Below, piece by piece: positions 46,783-58,900 of a stretch of 64,000 bases of DNA. The position numbers were made by a program, and so were the translations under genes. This DNA is from Branchiostoma lanceolatum. Taxonomy: Eukaryota; Chordata; Leptocardii; Amphioxiformes; Branchiostomatidae. Each line of letters begins with the position of its first letter. The stretch's first letter is position 1. The stretch spans positions 9,016,001-9,080,000 of the forward strand of contig NC_089735.1 of assembly GCF_035083965.1 (NCBI RefSeq), given 5' to 3'. The notes below the pieces were generated by a model. The model saw only the letters and a program-made list of their open reading frames with translations. It searched no databases and had not been told where the DNA came from.

Positions 46783-48463
46783 ATGGGCGACACGGAACAA
46801 CGTAGGAGCATCGAATTCAAGAAATGCCTCAACGAGATAGGCAAGAAGCTAACAGACGAGCAACTTGAGTCCTTGAAATTTCTCTGTTCGGACTACATCG
46901 GTAGAAAACGACAAGAAGAAATCAAAAGTCCTCTCAACCTGTTCCAAGCGCTGGAAGAGAGGGACAAACTACGGTACGATAACACCTCGTTCTTGAAGGA
47001 AATCTTGCTGACGGAGAAGAGAGAGGATCTGGTGAAGTACATCGAGACTTTTGAAGCCCAGCAAGTCTGTACCGACTCCAATCCGACACAGAATAGCGGA
47101 ACGCGGCTCACTGCCAGAGGTAAACGTTGTGCCCCCCTCCCCAAGGTAGATGTAGGGTTCGGCCAGTTTCAGTGTTTCCACGTACTTTTGTTATTTATTT
47201 TTATTACGCAGAGTAAAAAAAATGTGAACCACGAAAAAGACGTGCTCGCTGTCACCAAAAAAACCCCGCAAAATACTGATTCTTCATGTTACATATACTA
47301 GTACACGTATACAGCGTACTTTTAGATTCATCATTTCATTTAACTCTCCCACTGCTCGATAGTTAGGATAGAATAATTCGGTTCACGGTTTAAACTGTGC
47401 ATGCACATTGTCATGCACTGTGGTAAAAGTTTTAGGCCCCAGAGACTTAGACAAAACATGTGTGGACATGTATCAAGTATGGTACACAAGAACTAGCTGT
47501 TAACAAGTTAGGAGCCTTCACCTTTGACCTCATTCATGCGCAATTCAAATACTGGGGCTGATGGAAGAAAAGCACTGTTGAAGAGTATTCAATGGAACAG
47601 TCTTGGAGCCATATGCAATCATTGTTTTAATATTAACCAAGATGAACTTTTATGGGTTTTCTTACAGGAAATTCTTAAATATTGGCACTCAAATGTTGAT
47701 CCCTGCATGTTCATTATTCAAGGATTTCTACTTCATCGATAATAGTTACAAATTATGATTTCTTGTGAGAAATGTGGAATATATCTTTCCATTGCTATCT
47801 TCCAGGGTCCCAAAGACAGCCACCTGTGCACCAAGATGGTAAGAGATAAATCAATATTTCTTTGTCATGTCACTCTTTTCAGAATCTGTACATATCCTTT
47901 GCTATGATGTAAATGCACGTAATGTTAAAACTGCTGCTGCTATGTTTAAATCAAGGTAAATCCCATAAGAGATAAGAATTTAGCACTTGAAAATTTGAAA
48001 ACTTGTAAATACTCCTGCTTTGAGGTACATGACGTACACAAATGTAATTGAAAAACAAAAATGATAATTGACCACTAAGAATGGCAGTTGGCTATATGTA
48101 TATCATGTGATTACGTACAAATGAGTGGCCGAACTTGTTTGAAAATGACACATCCCTAACTGACATGCTTTTGCGTCTATCTCAGCTCGTTGGCGTGAGG
48201 TGTTCGATCTCGTAGAGAACAACTTGGGGAGAAACTGGCGCCAGCTGGCCCGAAAGCTTCGCCTGTCTGAGACGGAGATCGAGTGTATCTCCGAGGACTA
48301 TTCCCGCAGGCTGCGCGAGCAGGGTCGCCAGGCGCTCATTCTGTGGAGCGAGAAGAACGAAGACGCCACTTTCCAGGACCTGGTCACGGCGCTACGGAGG
48401 TGTCAGCTCAACGACATCGCAGACCAGCTGGTAAAGAAGATTGCGTCCTGGGATAACCAATGA
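46783..48463 (+). CDS. FADD: FADD, death-effector plus death-domain adaptor (3 exons, 215 aa)
   Basis: Exons 46783-47119, 47806-47838, 48186-48463; phases join to 648 nt. Exon 1 encodes a death effector domain (about residues 5-85): FKKCLNEIGKKLTDEQLESL, LNLFQALEERDKL and the hallmark EKREDLVKYI (RxDLL-like). Exon 3 encodes a death domain (about residues 124-210): ARWREVFDLVENNLGRNWRQ, LARKLRLSETEIECI and a LVTALRRCQLNDIADQL helix 5-6. This DED-then-DD order and length match FADD (human 208 aa), which links death receptors to caspase-8 in the cytoplasm. Exon 2 is 33 nt, a multiple of three, so skipping it would keep frame. The gene is divergent from APRT. Alternatives such as other amphioxus DED/DD adaptors of the expanded death-fold set cannot be excluded. 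Confidence 0.92.
47379..47558. mobile_element. Family C MITE, copy 2
   Basis: Diverged relative of 4183-4349, with a GTGCATGCACATTG-like left end, ACATGTGTGGACATGTAT, and AGGAGCCTTCACCTTTGACC near the right end. It lies in FADD intron 1. Confidence 0.55.
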
Positions 48464-48641
48464 TTGTCAGCTCATGTACAGATTCAGTAGCTTCTTTGTA
48501 ACCAGTGCCTTTGGTGTTAAAGTATTTTTTGGCCCCTAGCATTAATTTGCTTTAGTTGGCTTTTGTTACCTACAAAGCAATTGTAACCAAGTCAAGCATG
48601 TTTGTGTATATTGCCTTTCTTATCTCTGATTATCTGATTTC

Positions 48642-48647
48642 AATAAA
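48642..48647 (+). terminator. FADD poly(A) signal
   Basis: AATAAA about 180 bp after the FADD stop, in an otherwise featureless 3' flank. Confidence 0.7.
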
Positions 48648-48835
48648 AAGAGAATGCATCTTTCTGTAAGTAGTTCTGACTTCAGGATTTAAGACCATCT
48701 TGATTTAATTTGGAACATAAAGTCTATGGCAGAAAGAATAATATTTGAAATGTATAGTTACAAGTGTGTTTATGATTTTAATTGTTATCCTGCCGGTGAT
48801 GAAAATAACTGTCATGGATAAATTGTAAATATTAA

Positions 48836-49330
48836 TTATGTTTCGCCAACGAAACATATTGTTTTTGTCAGGTTTCTTCTTCTTCTTCTCCTTCTTCTCC
48901 TGTCAAATCTTCAAATCGCTTCTTCTCGGTCGTCCGTCGACCAAATTAGCTGAAATTTGGTATGCAGGTAGAGTACGTGTATACCCCTAGACCCCTTTTA
49001 AATTTTTTTGATATAAGTTTTTAAAATGATTGTATGGAGGTTTTTTGGTCATTTTCAGACAAAAGTCGCACATGATGGCCGCCAGTGCCGTGGTGTTGAA
49101 ACCTGAGGACCTGAAATTTGGTTTAGTTGTGCATTGGATATTTACCCAAAGGACCCCATTATTTTTTTTGGCATACACTACTTCAAAATGATTTATTTTG
49201 CAATTTTTTGATGCAATTTTGGGTTATTTTCTGTCGGGGCCAGCAAGAACTAGGTCATACTGTAACATAAGCCCTCCTACACTTCCCCTGTCTGGGACTT
49301 AAAACCAAGCAGATGTCAGGGGGTACCTCT
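48836..49330. repeat. Dispersed repeat head with hairpin
   Basis: Begins with the hairpin TGTTTCGCCAACGAAACA, then a CTT-rich run (TTCTTCTTCTTCTCC) and AT-rich sequence with TGAAATTTGG twice. It leads directly into the 49335-50125 tandem array and may be the 5' part of the same element. Confidence 0.55.
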
Positions 49331-49334
49331 ACTA

Positions 49335-50125
49335 ATGGTATTACAGAAAGTTATATGTACCTTATGTTACATGGTACGGATGTTATATTTGAGATGTAGG
49401 TACCTATAGGAAAGGTGACTACACCTGACAATTACTTATGCTAATGAGGACCTAATTCGCATAATGTATGCATAAAGTTGTATGTCCCTTACCGTAAATG
49501 CTGCGGATGTCATCTTTGAGATGTAGGTACCTTTAGGAAAGGCGAACACACCAGGCCATAAATTATGCTAATGAGGACCTAATTTGCATAATCGATGCAT
49601 GAAGTTGTATGTCCCTTACCGTAAAAGCTGCGGATGTCATCTTTGAGATGTAGGTCCCTTTAGGAAAGGCGAACACACCTGGCCATAAATTATGCTAATG
49701 AGGACCTCATTTGCATGATTTATGCATAAACTTGTATTTCCTTTACCGTGACAGCTGCGGATGTCATCTTTAAGATGAAGGTACCATTAGGAAAGGTGAA
49801 TGCACCTGGCCAAAAATTATGCTAATGAGGACCTCATTTGCATAATTTATGCAGAAACTTGTATTTCCCTTACCGTACAAGCTGCAGATGTCATATTTGA
49901 GATGTAGGTAGCTTTAGGAAAGGTGCACACGCCTGGCCATGACATATGCTAATGAGGACCTCACTTGCATAATTTATGCATGATGTTGTATTCCCCTTTC
50001 TGTAAAAGCTGCGGATGTCATCTTGAACATGTAGGTACATGTAGGAAAGGTGAAAGCACCTGGACATAACTTATGCTCATGAGGACCTCATTTGCATAAA
50101 TTATGCAGAAACTTGGATTTGCCCA
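49335..50125. repeat. Tandem array, about 123-bp unit, six to seven copies
   Basis: Each unit reads in order: CATCTTTGAGATGTAGGTAC, TTTAGGAAAGG.GAA.ACACC, TTATGCTAATGAGGACCT, CATTTGCATAATTTATGCA, CTTACCGTAAAAGCTGCGG. Unit starts (AGGAAAGG) fall at about 49407, 49533, 49655, 49788, 49915 and 50042. Every unit carries the ATTTGCAT octamer. Confidence 0.92.
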
Positions 50126-50559
50126 GGAGTTATTTTGGGACAGCCCACTTCTTGCATGAGGAGTATGGGCGAAACATCCTGAATTTGCTCTCAAAGCAAA
50201 TGACGGCAAGTCTAGTTTGCAGTTAGTCACTTTAGACAAGTCTTACTGTTATCTTCATGGTGAGGCATTTTGTATCAGATTTAAGGTCTACCGAGCACAT
50301 TGCCTCTAAAATTGTTTTGTAAAATAAAGTGCTGCAGTTAAAACAAGAGTCTTAGGACCCAAAATCTCCATGAAACTTTTTTTTGTATTAAACCAGTTCC
50401 CCCCATTCTATATCGCTCAATGGTATGACCCCCGGCCACCTGCAGCTGTCGGGGGCTCAGGTTCCGCAGTGACCTACTTTCGCTATCAACACTAACAGCT
50501 GTTAGAAGTGCCACAATGGCCAACACTGCAAATATAAATTTTCCCATTACTTAGGCAAA

Positions 50560-51480
50560 TTAAGTCCAATTTGCATAATTTGCACTTCATTGTATACATC
50601 CCTCTCTAAGCTACCTGCCAAGTAAATAACATGAAAATCTGTCGCTCCTTTCTTCAGTTATTCTCCTTTGAAGATTTTGACAAATACGCCATTACAGTTC
50701 TAGTGACACATACCAGAGGGCCCAAAATCGACCTTGACCTTTCTCCTCCCCACACCTACCCACATAACAAATATCATTACAATTCATCTACACGTTCTAT
50801 AGTTATGCTGATTTTACGCATCCGGTGACACATACATACACACACGGTGACACATTCATACACACACGCGCACACACACGCAAACACACTAACTTTGCGT
50901 GATTTGCACTTCAGTGTGTACATCTCTGTCCAACCTACCTGCGTACCAAATAACATGAAAATCTGTTGTTCCTTTCTTCAGTTATTCCCCTTTAGAACAT
51001 TTTTACAAATAGGCCATTGCAGTTCCAGGGACACAAACCAGGGGGCCCAAAATCGACCTTGACCATTCTCCTCCCAGCGCATACCCACATACCAAATATC
51101 ATTACAATCCATCTACACGTTCTACAGTTATGCTGACTTTAAGCATCCGACGACACACATGCAAACGATTTACCTCCTAACTTATGCAAATTCGGTCTCA
51201 TTTGCATAGTTTGCACTTAAGTGTGTACAACTTGGTCTAACCTACCTGTGTACCAAAGAACATGACGATCTGTCGATCCACTCTTCAGTTCTTCTACATT
51301 GAAGATTTTAACAAATACGCCATTGCAGTTCCAGTCACACATGCCAGGAAGCCCAAAATCGACCTTGACCTTCCTCCACCTGACACCCACCCACATACCA
51401 AAAATCATTTCAATCCATGTACAGGTTCTACAGTTATGGCGACTTTAAGCGTCCGGTGACACAAACATACACACAGACAC
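50560..51480. repeat. Three copies of a 300-bp repeat, CA-rich tails
   Basis: Copies start near 50560, 50895 and 51190. Shared blocks: ATTTGCATA.TTTGCACTT, GTGTACA, ACCAA.TAACATGAAAATCTG, TTCTTCAGTTATTC, AATACGCCATT.CAGTTC, GGGCCCAAAATCGACCTTGA and CCATCTACA.GTTCTA.AGTTATG. The first and third end in imperfect ACACAC runs, and the family also seeded the (AC)n tract at 15028. Confidence 0.88.
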
Positions 51481-51864
51481 CAAACGCAAGCAAAACAGTA
51501 TCTCATGAAAAAGCCTTTTTTCATGGAGATAATAACTTACAGGTTGACAGCAAACTGTGTATTTTCATTAAAGCTGATGCTACATCTAGTACTAGAGCAC
51601 CTTGTACATTTTATTGTTACATTCTACTTCTGTGGAGTAAGGCAAATTTTATCATATATTCTAAAATGATTTAAGAAATAAAGACACAGTATGCTTTTGC
51701 TTATACTTGTCATTGGGTTGTGGTTACTGTGTATAGTATCGAAATCTAAACCAGGGGCAGTGGGTTGTAATCTACAGTGTCTTAGACACAGTATTGGAAG
51801 CTTTGAATTCAGAGCCAATCATTCTCCTTCCATCACGTGCATCTTTTCACCATCCCAACAAAAG

Positions 51865-51990
51865 ACAGGTACCAGTTTACACCTGAGTTGAGTGAGGAAA
51901 GTCAAGTGCCTTTCTCAAGTACACAGCGTTCAGCCAGGAATCAAACCCATGACTTTTTGATCAAGTAGCCTAACCACTGATACCTCTCTA
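51865..51990 (-). mobile_element. tRNA-derived SINE (minus strand), copy 2
   Basis: On the minus strand: A-box-like AGTGGTTAGGCTACTTGA, B-box-like GGTTTGATTCC, then a body with GAGAAAGGCACTTGACTTTC and CTCACTCAACTCAGGTGTAA that matches 9600-9752. Confidence 0.65.
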
Positions 51991-52329
51991 TGGCATGCAT
52001 TAGGTGGGTTGCTAAATAGTCAGTCTTCAATTTTAATGTCAGTCATCCACATCTTGACATGTCTTTCTTCTTGTATGCATTGCCACCATGGGTGTGTGCC
52101 AGATATCTGTGAGTTTAACAACAACTTCACCACACAAGCCCAAGACAATCTTTCCTTCCTTCAAAGCCAATGTAAACTGGGTACATGAAGTTGAACATTA
52201 CATGTAACATGGAATACCATTCCTACACAGGGATGGACTTCTGCTACACCTGTACCCCTGTAGTTCAAATCCATTCTAAAATCTTGTGGTCTGGAAGGAT
52301 GAACAAAACTGAACACAGGGAAGTATGGT

Positions 52330-52563
52330 ATACCGAATAATAGATTCTTCATTTTTGTTCTTTGACTTCAGAATTGACTTTGGCATTCTACAACATTAGT
52401 AAGCGCTCTCCAAAATATTTTTTGCAATTCACAGCATATATTTTCTCATTTTGCAGCTACTTTGTACGATTTACAGTATGGCCGAAACTTTTTTTTGCTG
52501 TTGAAACGGACGGTGTTTGATGTGCGCAGATGTCATCCATATAATCAAATCAACATGGTCTTA
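52330..52563. repeat. Dispersed AT-rich repeat (copy also at 62230-62440)
   Basis: Shares with 62230-62440: TATGGTATACC.AATTA/AATAATGG..TTCTTCATTTTTGTT, GATTTACAGTATG.C.GAAA.CTTTTTTT and AATCAAATCAACATGGTCT. Fragments also occur near 7170-7355. Family unknown. Confidence 0.7.
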
Positions 52564-52981
52564 TGATAAATGTGTGCAAAAAATGAAACATGCTCTCTTC
52601 TCATCCACGATATCATAGTGTGAAAAGTAGATTTTGTTTCACACTTAGTGTAGTCTTCAATAACGTAATAACGGAGCCATAAAAAAAAAAGACAAACACA
52701 CGAGGACTAACTGTCCTGACAAAGGAGAGATCTTTAATTGATGCATAATAACCTTATAATTCCTGGAACTGTCTTGTACCAAACAACATGCCTTTGCACT
52801 TTGCCAGGGGCGTTCCTGGACACTTTACTGTAACACATCTTAGCTATGGTCCTGCACATGTTGCAGATTGCTATAGGTAAGGGTCTTAAACTGGCTGCTG
52901 GCTGCCATTATCAACGGGTAGTTTTTGCTCCATAGAAAATGTGGGCTGGCGACGTCGGAGAGGGGACTCATCTTTTTTCTT
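52564..52981 (-). other. ANKHD1 3' flank / UTR
   Basis: Follows the ANKHD1 stop on the minus strand. No other gene seen; no unambiguous poly(A) signal was picked. Confidence 0.4.
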
Positions 52982-55900
52982 TCACTGCTGGTTCCACATA
53001 CCCCATCCCTGTAACAAGGATGAACTAGATGTTAGAAATGAAACGTTGCAATAAAAAGTAATTAAAAGATTTAGAAACTTCTCCACTGGCTGAAAATTGC
53101 TAGCCTGTATCCACCCTGTTCTGTTTCTGGTTCGCTCCTGTTTTTGCTTCCCTTTCCAAAAAGTCTGGCACGAGTTAATAAATGATTGTCATTTTAACAT
53201 TTGTTGTCTAAAATATATGAGTTCTAATTGTTTCCGAGTCACACGGTCCTCGTACCAGCATGGTAACGGTGTTCGAACAGGCATTTGGAAGTTTGCGCCC
53301 TATCATACTGTTTTTGAGAAATATTTCACTTCCTGAAATAACACAGGAAGGAAGAACCAAGTGTTTCTATGGGGAGCAGACTATTTTGCATAGAAGCCAT
53401 GAGAGACATAAATTGGAGGTAGAATAGGATGGATACCAGGATACAATGCAGGGCTCGAAATAGTGGGTGCATGTGCACCTGTGTGCACCCAAAATTGGAG
53501 CTGTGCACCTGATTTTTGACTCTGGGTGCACCAGTGCACCTAGATATTTTTGTAGGCTATAGGGTAAAGGCACTATACACTAAGCATACAGAATATTCTT
53601 GAAATGTAAGTATCGGAAATAGCAATATAATCTTTTGTTGTACTCTATATTAAATGTATCACTTGTTTCTGTTTTAAGGTTAGCTATAGAATTACAAATT
53701 GAAGTTCTTAAGAGCGTTAAACTTTGTAATTATGTTTTGCTGACATTCAACTTTATTCTGTGTGGTGCACCCAATATTCTTTCTGTGCACCTAATTTTTT
53801 GGATTGGGCGCACCAGTGCACCTATTTCCAAAAATGAATTTCGAGCCCTGCGATGCAATCAGGAATGACAATTACAAAATATGAACAACTGCTGATCTGC
53901 TAAATAAGCTAATTTTTTTTACAGAATACATGCTCATGCTTTTTGTCCTATGAAATTTATTGTTATTTTCAATTGGAGCTCTGTGATTTTTCAGTTGTTT
54001 ATTTTGAAAATCATTAATGTTTTTAAATGAATGGGCTGCGTAGATAAGCTATAATATAGACTGTTGATTGTCTGCCAAATGCTAATAAAGTTCTTCTGAC
54101 TGAACTTATTTCTATTGTTAGAAAATCTGAGAATTGCAGAGGAATTTTTGATATTTGTAGGGTGAAGAGGAAAACTTGCCTGGTTCTGGTTCCTTGGCTC
54201 CTCTGCATGCGGGGGGAGTTTTCCATGCGTGTGGTTCCACATGACATCAGGGGGGAGGGGTGGGGGGCCAGTGGGGGGGTAGGAGGAGTGGGTGGAGGGG
54301 GGGTGGACAGGGGGGTGGCCCAGGTGCGGGTACTGCTGCATGGCCTGGCCGTAAAGAGGTGGCATCCTACCAGCCTGCAAGAGGATCAAAAAATATCACG
54401 GTGAATACTTTTGTAGTGCAAAGTAGCAATTCATCATGGTTCAATGGTGAAATATGATCTATAATACTAAGCCTGTATTCTTTTACTCAAATTATAGAAA
54501 TTCAATATTCTTTATTATTTTTGCCAAAGATATGTTTTTCATAGTGTAATGGTGTTTGTTTGTGGTGGAACTGTTTAACTCAAAAAGCAATAAATGGATT
54601 GCTACATCATAGTACAAGTATGAAGTTTAGTACATGTATGAGGTTACATGTACGTCTTGACCTACGTATACAGAACTAAGTTATCAGATTGTTGGGCCCC
54701 TGGTGGCTTTTCTTAGTACTGCAGCATCTTGTGTTTTGAATGAGCTACGGTTAAGATTTTTAAGGTGGTAGATATCTCTTGTTCTCAGAAAGAAGCAGCA
54801 TGTGTTTAGGCCCTCTAGTTTTTTTCTTCAATCTAAAAAATTACTCTGCAAATTTCAGAAAGATACATTTTTAGCTCTTTTACTAGAGGCAAGTGTTTAA
54901 CAGACTTACTGAAGGGTTGGACATCCCCATTGGTGGCTTGTCTCCCATGGGATACGGCCCCAGGGGTGGGGCAGGCATGCTGGTGGGAGGGGACATGTGC
55001 GGCCGGATGTTGTCGGGGTGTGGCGGGTAGTTGTCGGGAAGTCCACCTGCGTTCAGCAGGTGAGAGGGCGCCACCCACGGTGAAGATGCATCTAAAATAA
55101 AAAGATAAACGTTAAGTCTACGGCGTCCCTTTATAATGCTACACAGATGGATGCTCTTCTGTATTATATCAAGTCACACCAATTCAATCCCTTGGTTCTC
55201 GGAAAATAAAGCGTATAAACAGGCCTGGGAGGAAAACAGGAATCTGACAACATTCACTGATTGACATGATGACAGGAATTCTTCTGGGATGTTTTCGTCA
55301 ATCAGAATTGGGATGACAGAAAAACATTTCATGCAGGCCAGAACCCCAATTCCCTCCCTGAAGCTGCGTGTCACAGGAACATTTCCTTCTTAAACGGTTT
55401 TCAAGTTGATCTTCCCGTTATGCATTATAATCTCTTAAATCTGAGAACCATGGAATTAAAATGATGTAGCTCACACACTGAGTAACAGTAGTCACCTAGG
55501 ACTAAGCTGTTTTTACATGCATTGTTCCCTTAACAAGCTCATAAAAATTTTCTTAAGTCAATACAAAGCCATTCTACGTTATCCAAAATACTATAGCACT
55601 GCCACGTTTAGTACTATGTCTTGAACAAACAGCCACCTTTGTTGCATTCTGATTCATGTCATTTGACACCTTAGTGTGCGGTGAGGCTTCCGTTAGTGCA
55701 AGACACCACAGTTACATGTAGGCGTGCCCGTCTCATTAGACAATCCAACACCAAACAATGTATGAATGATGAAAGGAAATCTTTACTCATCACAATAAAT
55801 TTTCTAAAATGCTTCCAAAGACAGGGTTCCAACAAATCTTTCCATAAGGATTTTGAACTGGCTTACGTTTTTCGCAATTTCAGCACAAACATCCAAAATT

Positions 55901-58900
55901 AATCCATCTTTAAAAAAAATCTATAACTTTGTTATCTTTATTGCATTTGTGTAAGAAAGTTTTTTTTATACCTTGGCAAGACAAAGAATAGAAAACAAGA
56001 AAGAAAAGAAATTCATTCACATCAAAGAGCTTGACCTAAAAACAAACTCAGACAGAATCTAGACATATCATTGATCTTTTTCAATCATGTAAATGAAATT
56101 GCCTTGCTTTGTTGGTGTTGTGTTTTTGGTCTTATGAGAACAAGCACTGTACAGATACATGTGGGTACAGGACAGTACCTCGCAAGGTTCTCAGGAGCTC
56201 AAGGGTTGCTAAATGGGAAAGGGGAGACAGTCAGAAAATCTCACAAGTACACACAGAACCTTTTAATAAGGGTTCTGCATTTAACAAACAAAAACAGTCA
56301 AAAAACACTTTTTGAAGAAAACCTTTTGCCTTTTTATCTCACATTTTGGGTACTAAACACTCCTACATTGTACGTAGCTACACACAAGCATACTAAATTA
56401 TACACAGTTTTGATGGAGGACAGATTTAAGTGTAAATGAACATTTTTAAGGGATGCTTTGACGATTTTATAGGAGTTTTAACATACATGCCATGTAAACT
56501 AGCCTTTCTCTAGAAATATATATAATTATGTATGAATGATGAGGACATTATGTATTTTTAGAACATTGCAACCAATTCGACTTTTACTGAAAAGAACAAT
56601 GAAGTCAAATGGGCAAAACGTCTTCATTGTTCATCTTTTTACCACGTGCATAAGTCCAAAATGACACAGATCCATGCTTAATACACACAAGACATTCACA
56701 ATCTAAGTAGGATATGATCACAGAAAGTACATGAAAGAAAACAGACCTACTCATGATGTACATACAAAACTTGCCAGCTTAGCTTACCTTGCAGAAATCC
56801 TTGCAACATACAAAATCGACAAAATATCACAAACCACAAAAAATCGCACACAACGAAAGGTTAGACGGTAAAATGCTGTACTTCTCACCTCCAGTGATTG
56901 GGTAGGACCAGATGTTACTAGGTCCTAAGGGGTGCGACATCTCTCCCAGCATGGCCGAAGACCCTGCCTTTTTGTGGGCCCTCTCTGTACCGATGGGTTT
57001 GGGCTTCCTTTCCTGGCCGGGCTTGTCAGCGCCGATGGGGGTGGGGGAGGGGGACGCACTGCTACCGATGGGGGAGGAGCGCGGGGACTGAGGGGGGATG
57101 GGCGACTCGGAGGACGCTGCCGTGGACGGGGTGGAGGAGCGGGTGGAGTTGTGCGCGGGGAGGGGGGTGAAGATGTCCGAGCCCGTGGGAGCGGCCATGG
57201 GGGAGGTGGTGTAGTTGGGAGGGGAGCTGTTCGGGTAGTGTCCCTGATGGTTGACCACGCCGCCCCTGTAGCCACCGGGCGCCACCGAACCGTTCATCCC
57301 CTCGGCCTGCGACTGGTCCGAGGTGTAGCTGTTGGGGAACAGGAGGTTGGGGATGTCACCCATGGACTTGGGGCGCGATGACACGGTGAACATGCTGCGT
57401 GGCTGTCCGACCTGTCCGAACGGAGAGTTCCCGCTGAACGGCGAGTACGCCGGAGCGGAGTAGTCTGGAGGCGCAGACTGAGGAACCGATGCGGACATCT
57501 GGGGCGGGATACCATGTGGCGAGCCGACGTGGGACGCACTACCAACTCCCTGCGCCATAGACATGGGAGGGTTCTCTCTACGTCCTGGCGGACCAATCAA
57601 ACCGACAGAGCCGCCGGACGAGGGCAGTCCTGACGTCACCATGGTTACAGTACTTTTGACTTCAGAGGGGTGTGTAACGTGGCCGGGTCTTGCGGCGTGC
57701 AACATGGGCTGGGCCTGTGATGTTTGCAGCCGTGCGCCGGGCGGGCCAACCTTGTCTGCAAAGGTAGAGTTTGTTCCGGCAGGGGCCACCTGGGTTGTGT
57801 ACGTGGCCGAACTCCGAGAGAGCTGATCCGATCTTCCTCTCATTGCGGGGGGAGGCATGTTGCCTTCGGAGAAGAGCTGTCGCCTGGCGGACTCCACGTT
57901 CGGAGGCTGGGGGACGCCCGACGCGGTAGAACTGGACACAGCATGCGCGGTCGTGGTGGATGCCGTGGTGGTTGTTGTTGTTGCTGCTGTCACCACGGCA
58001 CTGGTTCCTTGCATGTGATGCTGTACGGACGACTGCCCCTTCTGACCCTGAGCAATGACAGCTTGCGCGGCGGCGCGTACGGGAAACGGTCCCCAGCCCG
58101 AGGGTGCTGCCTGAGGGTGGGGGAACGGTGGCGGGAGCTGCGTCATCGCCGCCTGGATCCCCGGGTGTCTCAGCGACTGCGACTGGATTTGGTTTAACAC
58201 CGACTGGGTCGGGTTGGAGTATAAGGGAATACTGCTTGTGGGAGGGTTGGACAGGCTTCTCTGAGTTTTGGTACTTCCACTTGTTGCTATTTGCTTCTGT
58301 GCCGTGACGACTGTTCCCGACTGTGCCATCACCGGTGGCTTCCCCGTAACCACGGAGACCGCTGTCATGGGAACCCTTCCCATCACCGTGGTTGGGACCG
58401 CCTTTGTCGCCGACGGTTTTCCCGCGGCAGGCTTGTTGGAGGGAGGGGAGGTGGATGGGGAGGTTTTTGACGCTACCTTTGGTTTGACCCTGGGGATGAT
58501 CTCGGCCAACTCTCGATCCGGCTCCTTTATCAGGGCGTTCAAAAGGTTTTGGGCCTGTCTCATCCCATCATTGTTTCCCCTGGAACAGCAGAACAAAAGA
58601 AACATGCCAGAGTTAAGACTTTGGTGGAAGAATCTAAAAAAAAGTCAAATAATGGTCGCTACGGGCAGAAACCAATCTCATTGTTCAATTATTCAGTTAC
58701 CAGGGCTAACCCTTTGTTAAGCCTTTGGCTACTTGGGTGTACTTTTTTTTACAGCCAAATAAAATGAAACACACGAAAGGGCAGGAATCAAAACTTCACA
58801 GCTTAAACGCTCATACAGTGTAACATTAAAACTGTCGTCTTACATTCTTCATTGAAATAAAAAATAGAAACTACTCTAATACCCGAACAAGACAAAATGT

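Noticed and set aside
56925-58197. Pro-rich and Gly-rich frames on both strands at 56.9-58.7 kb
   Set aside because: Shadows of the large ANKHD1 exon 56889-58579, whose frame has the correct splice phases.
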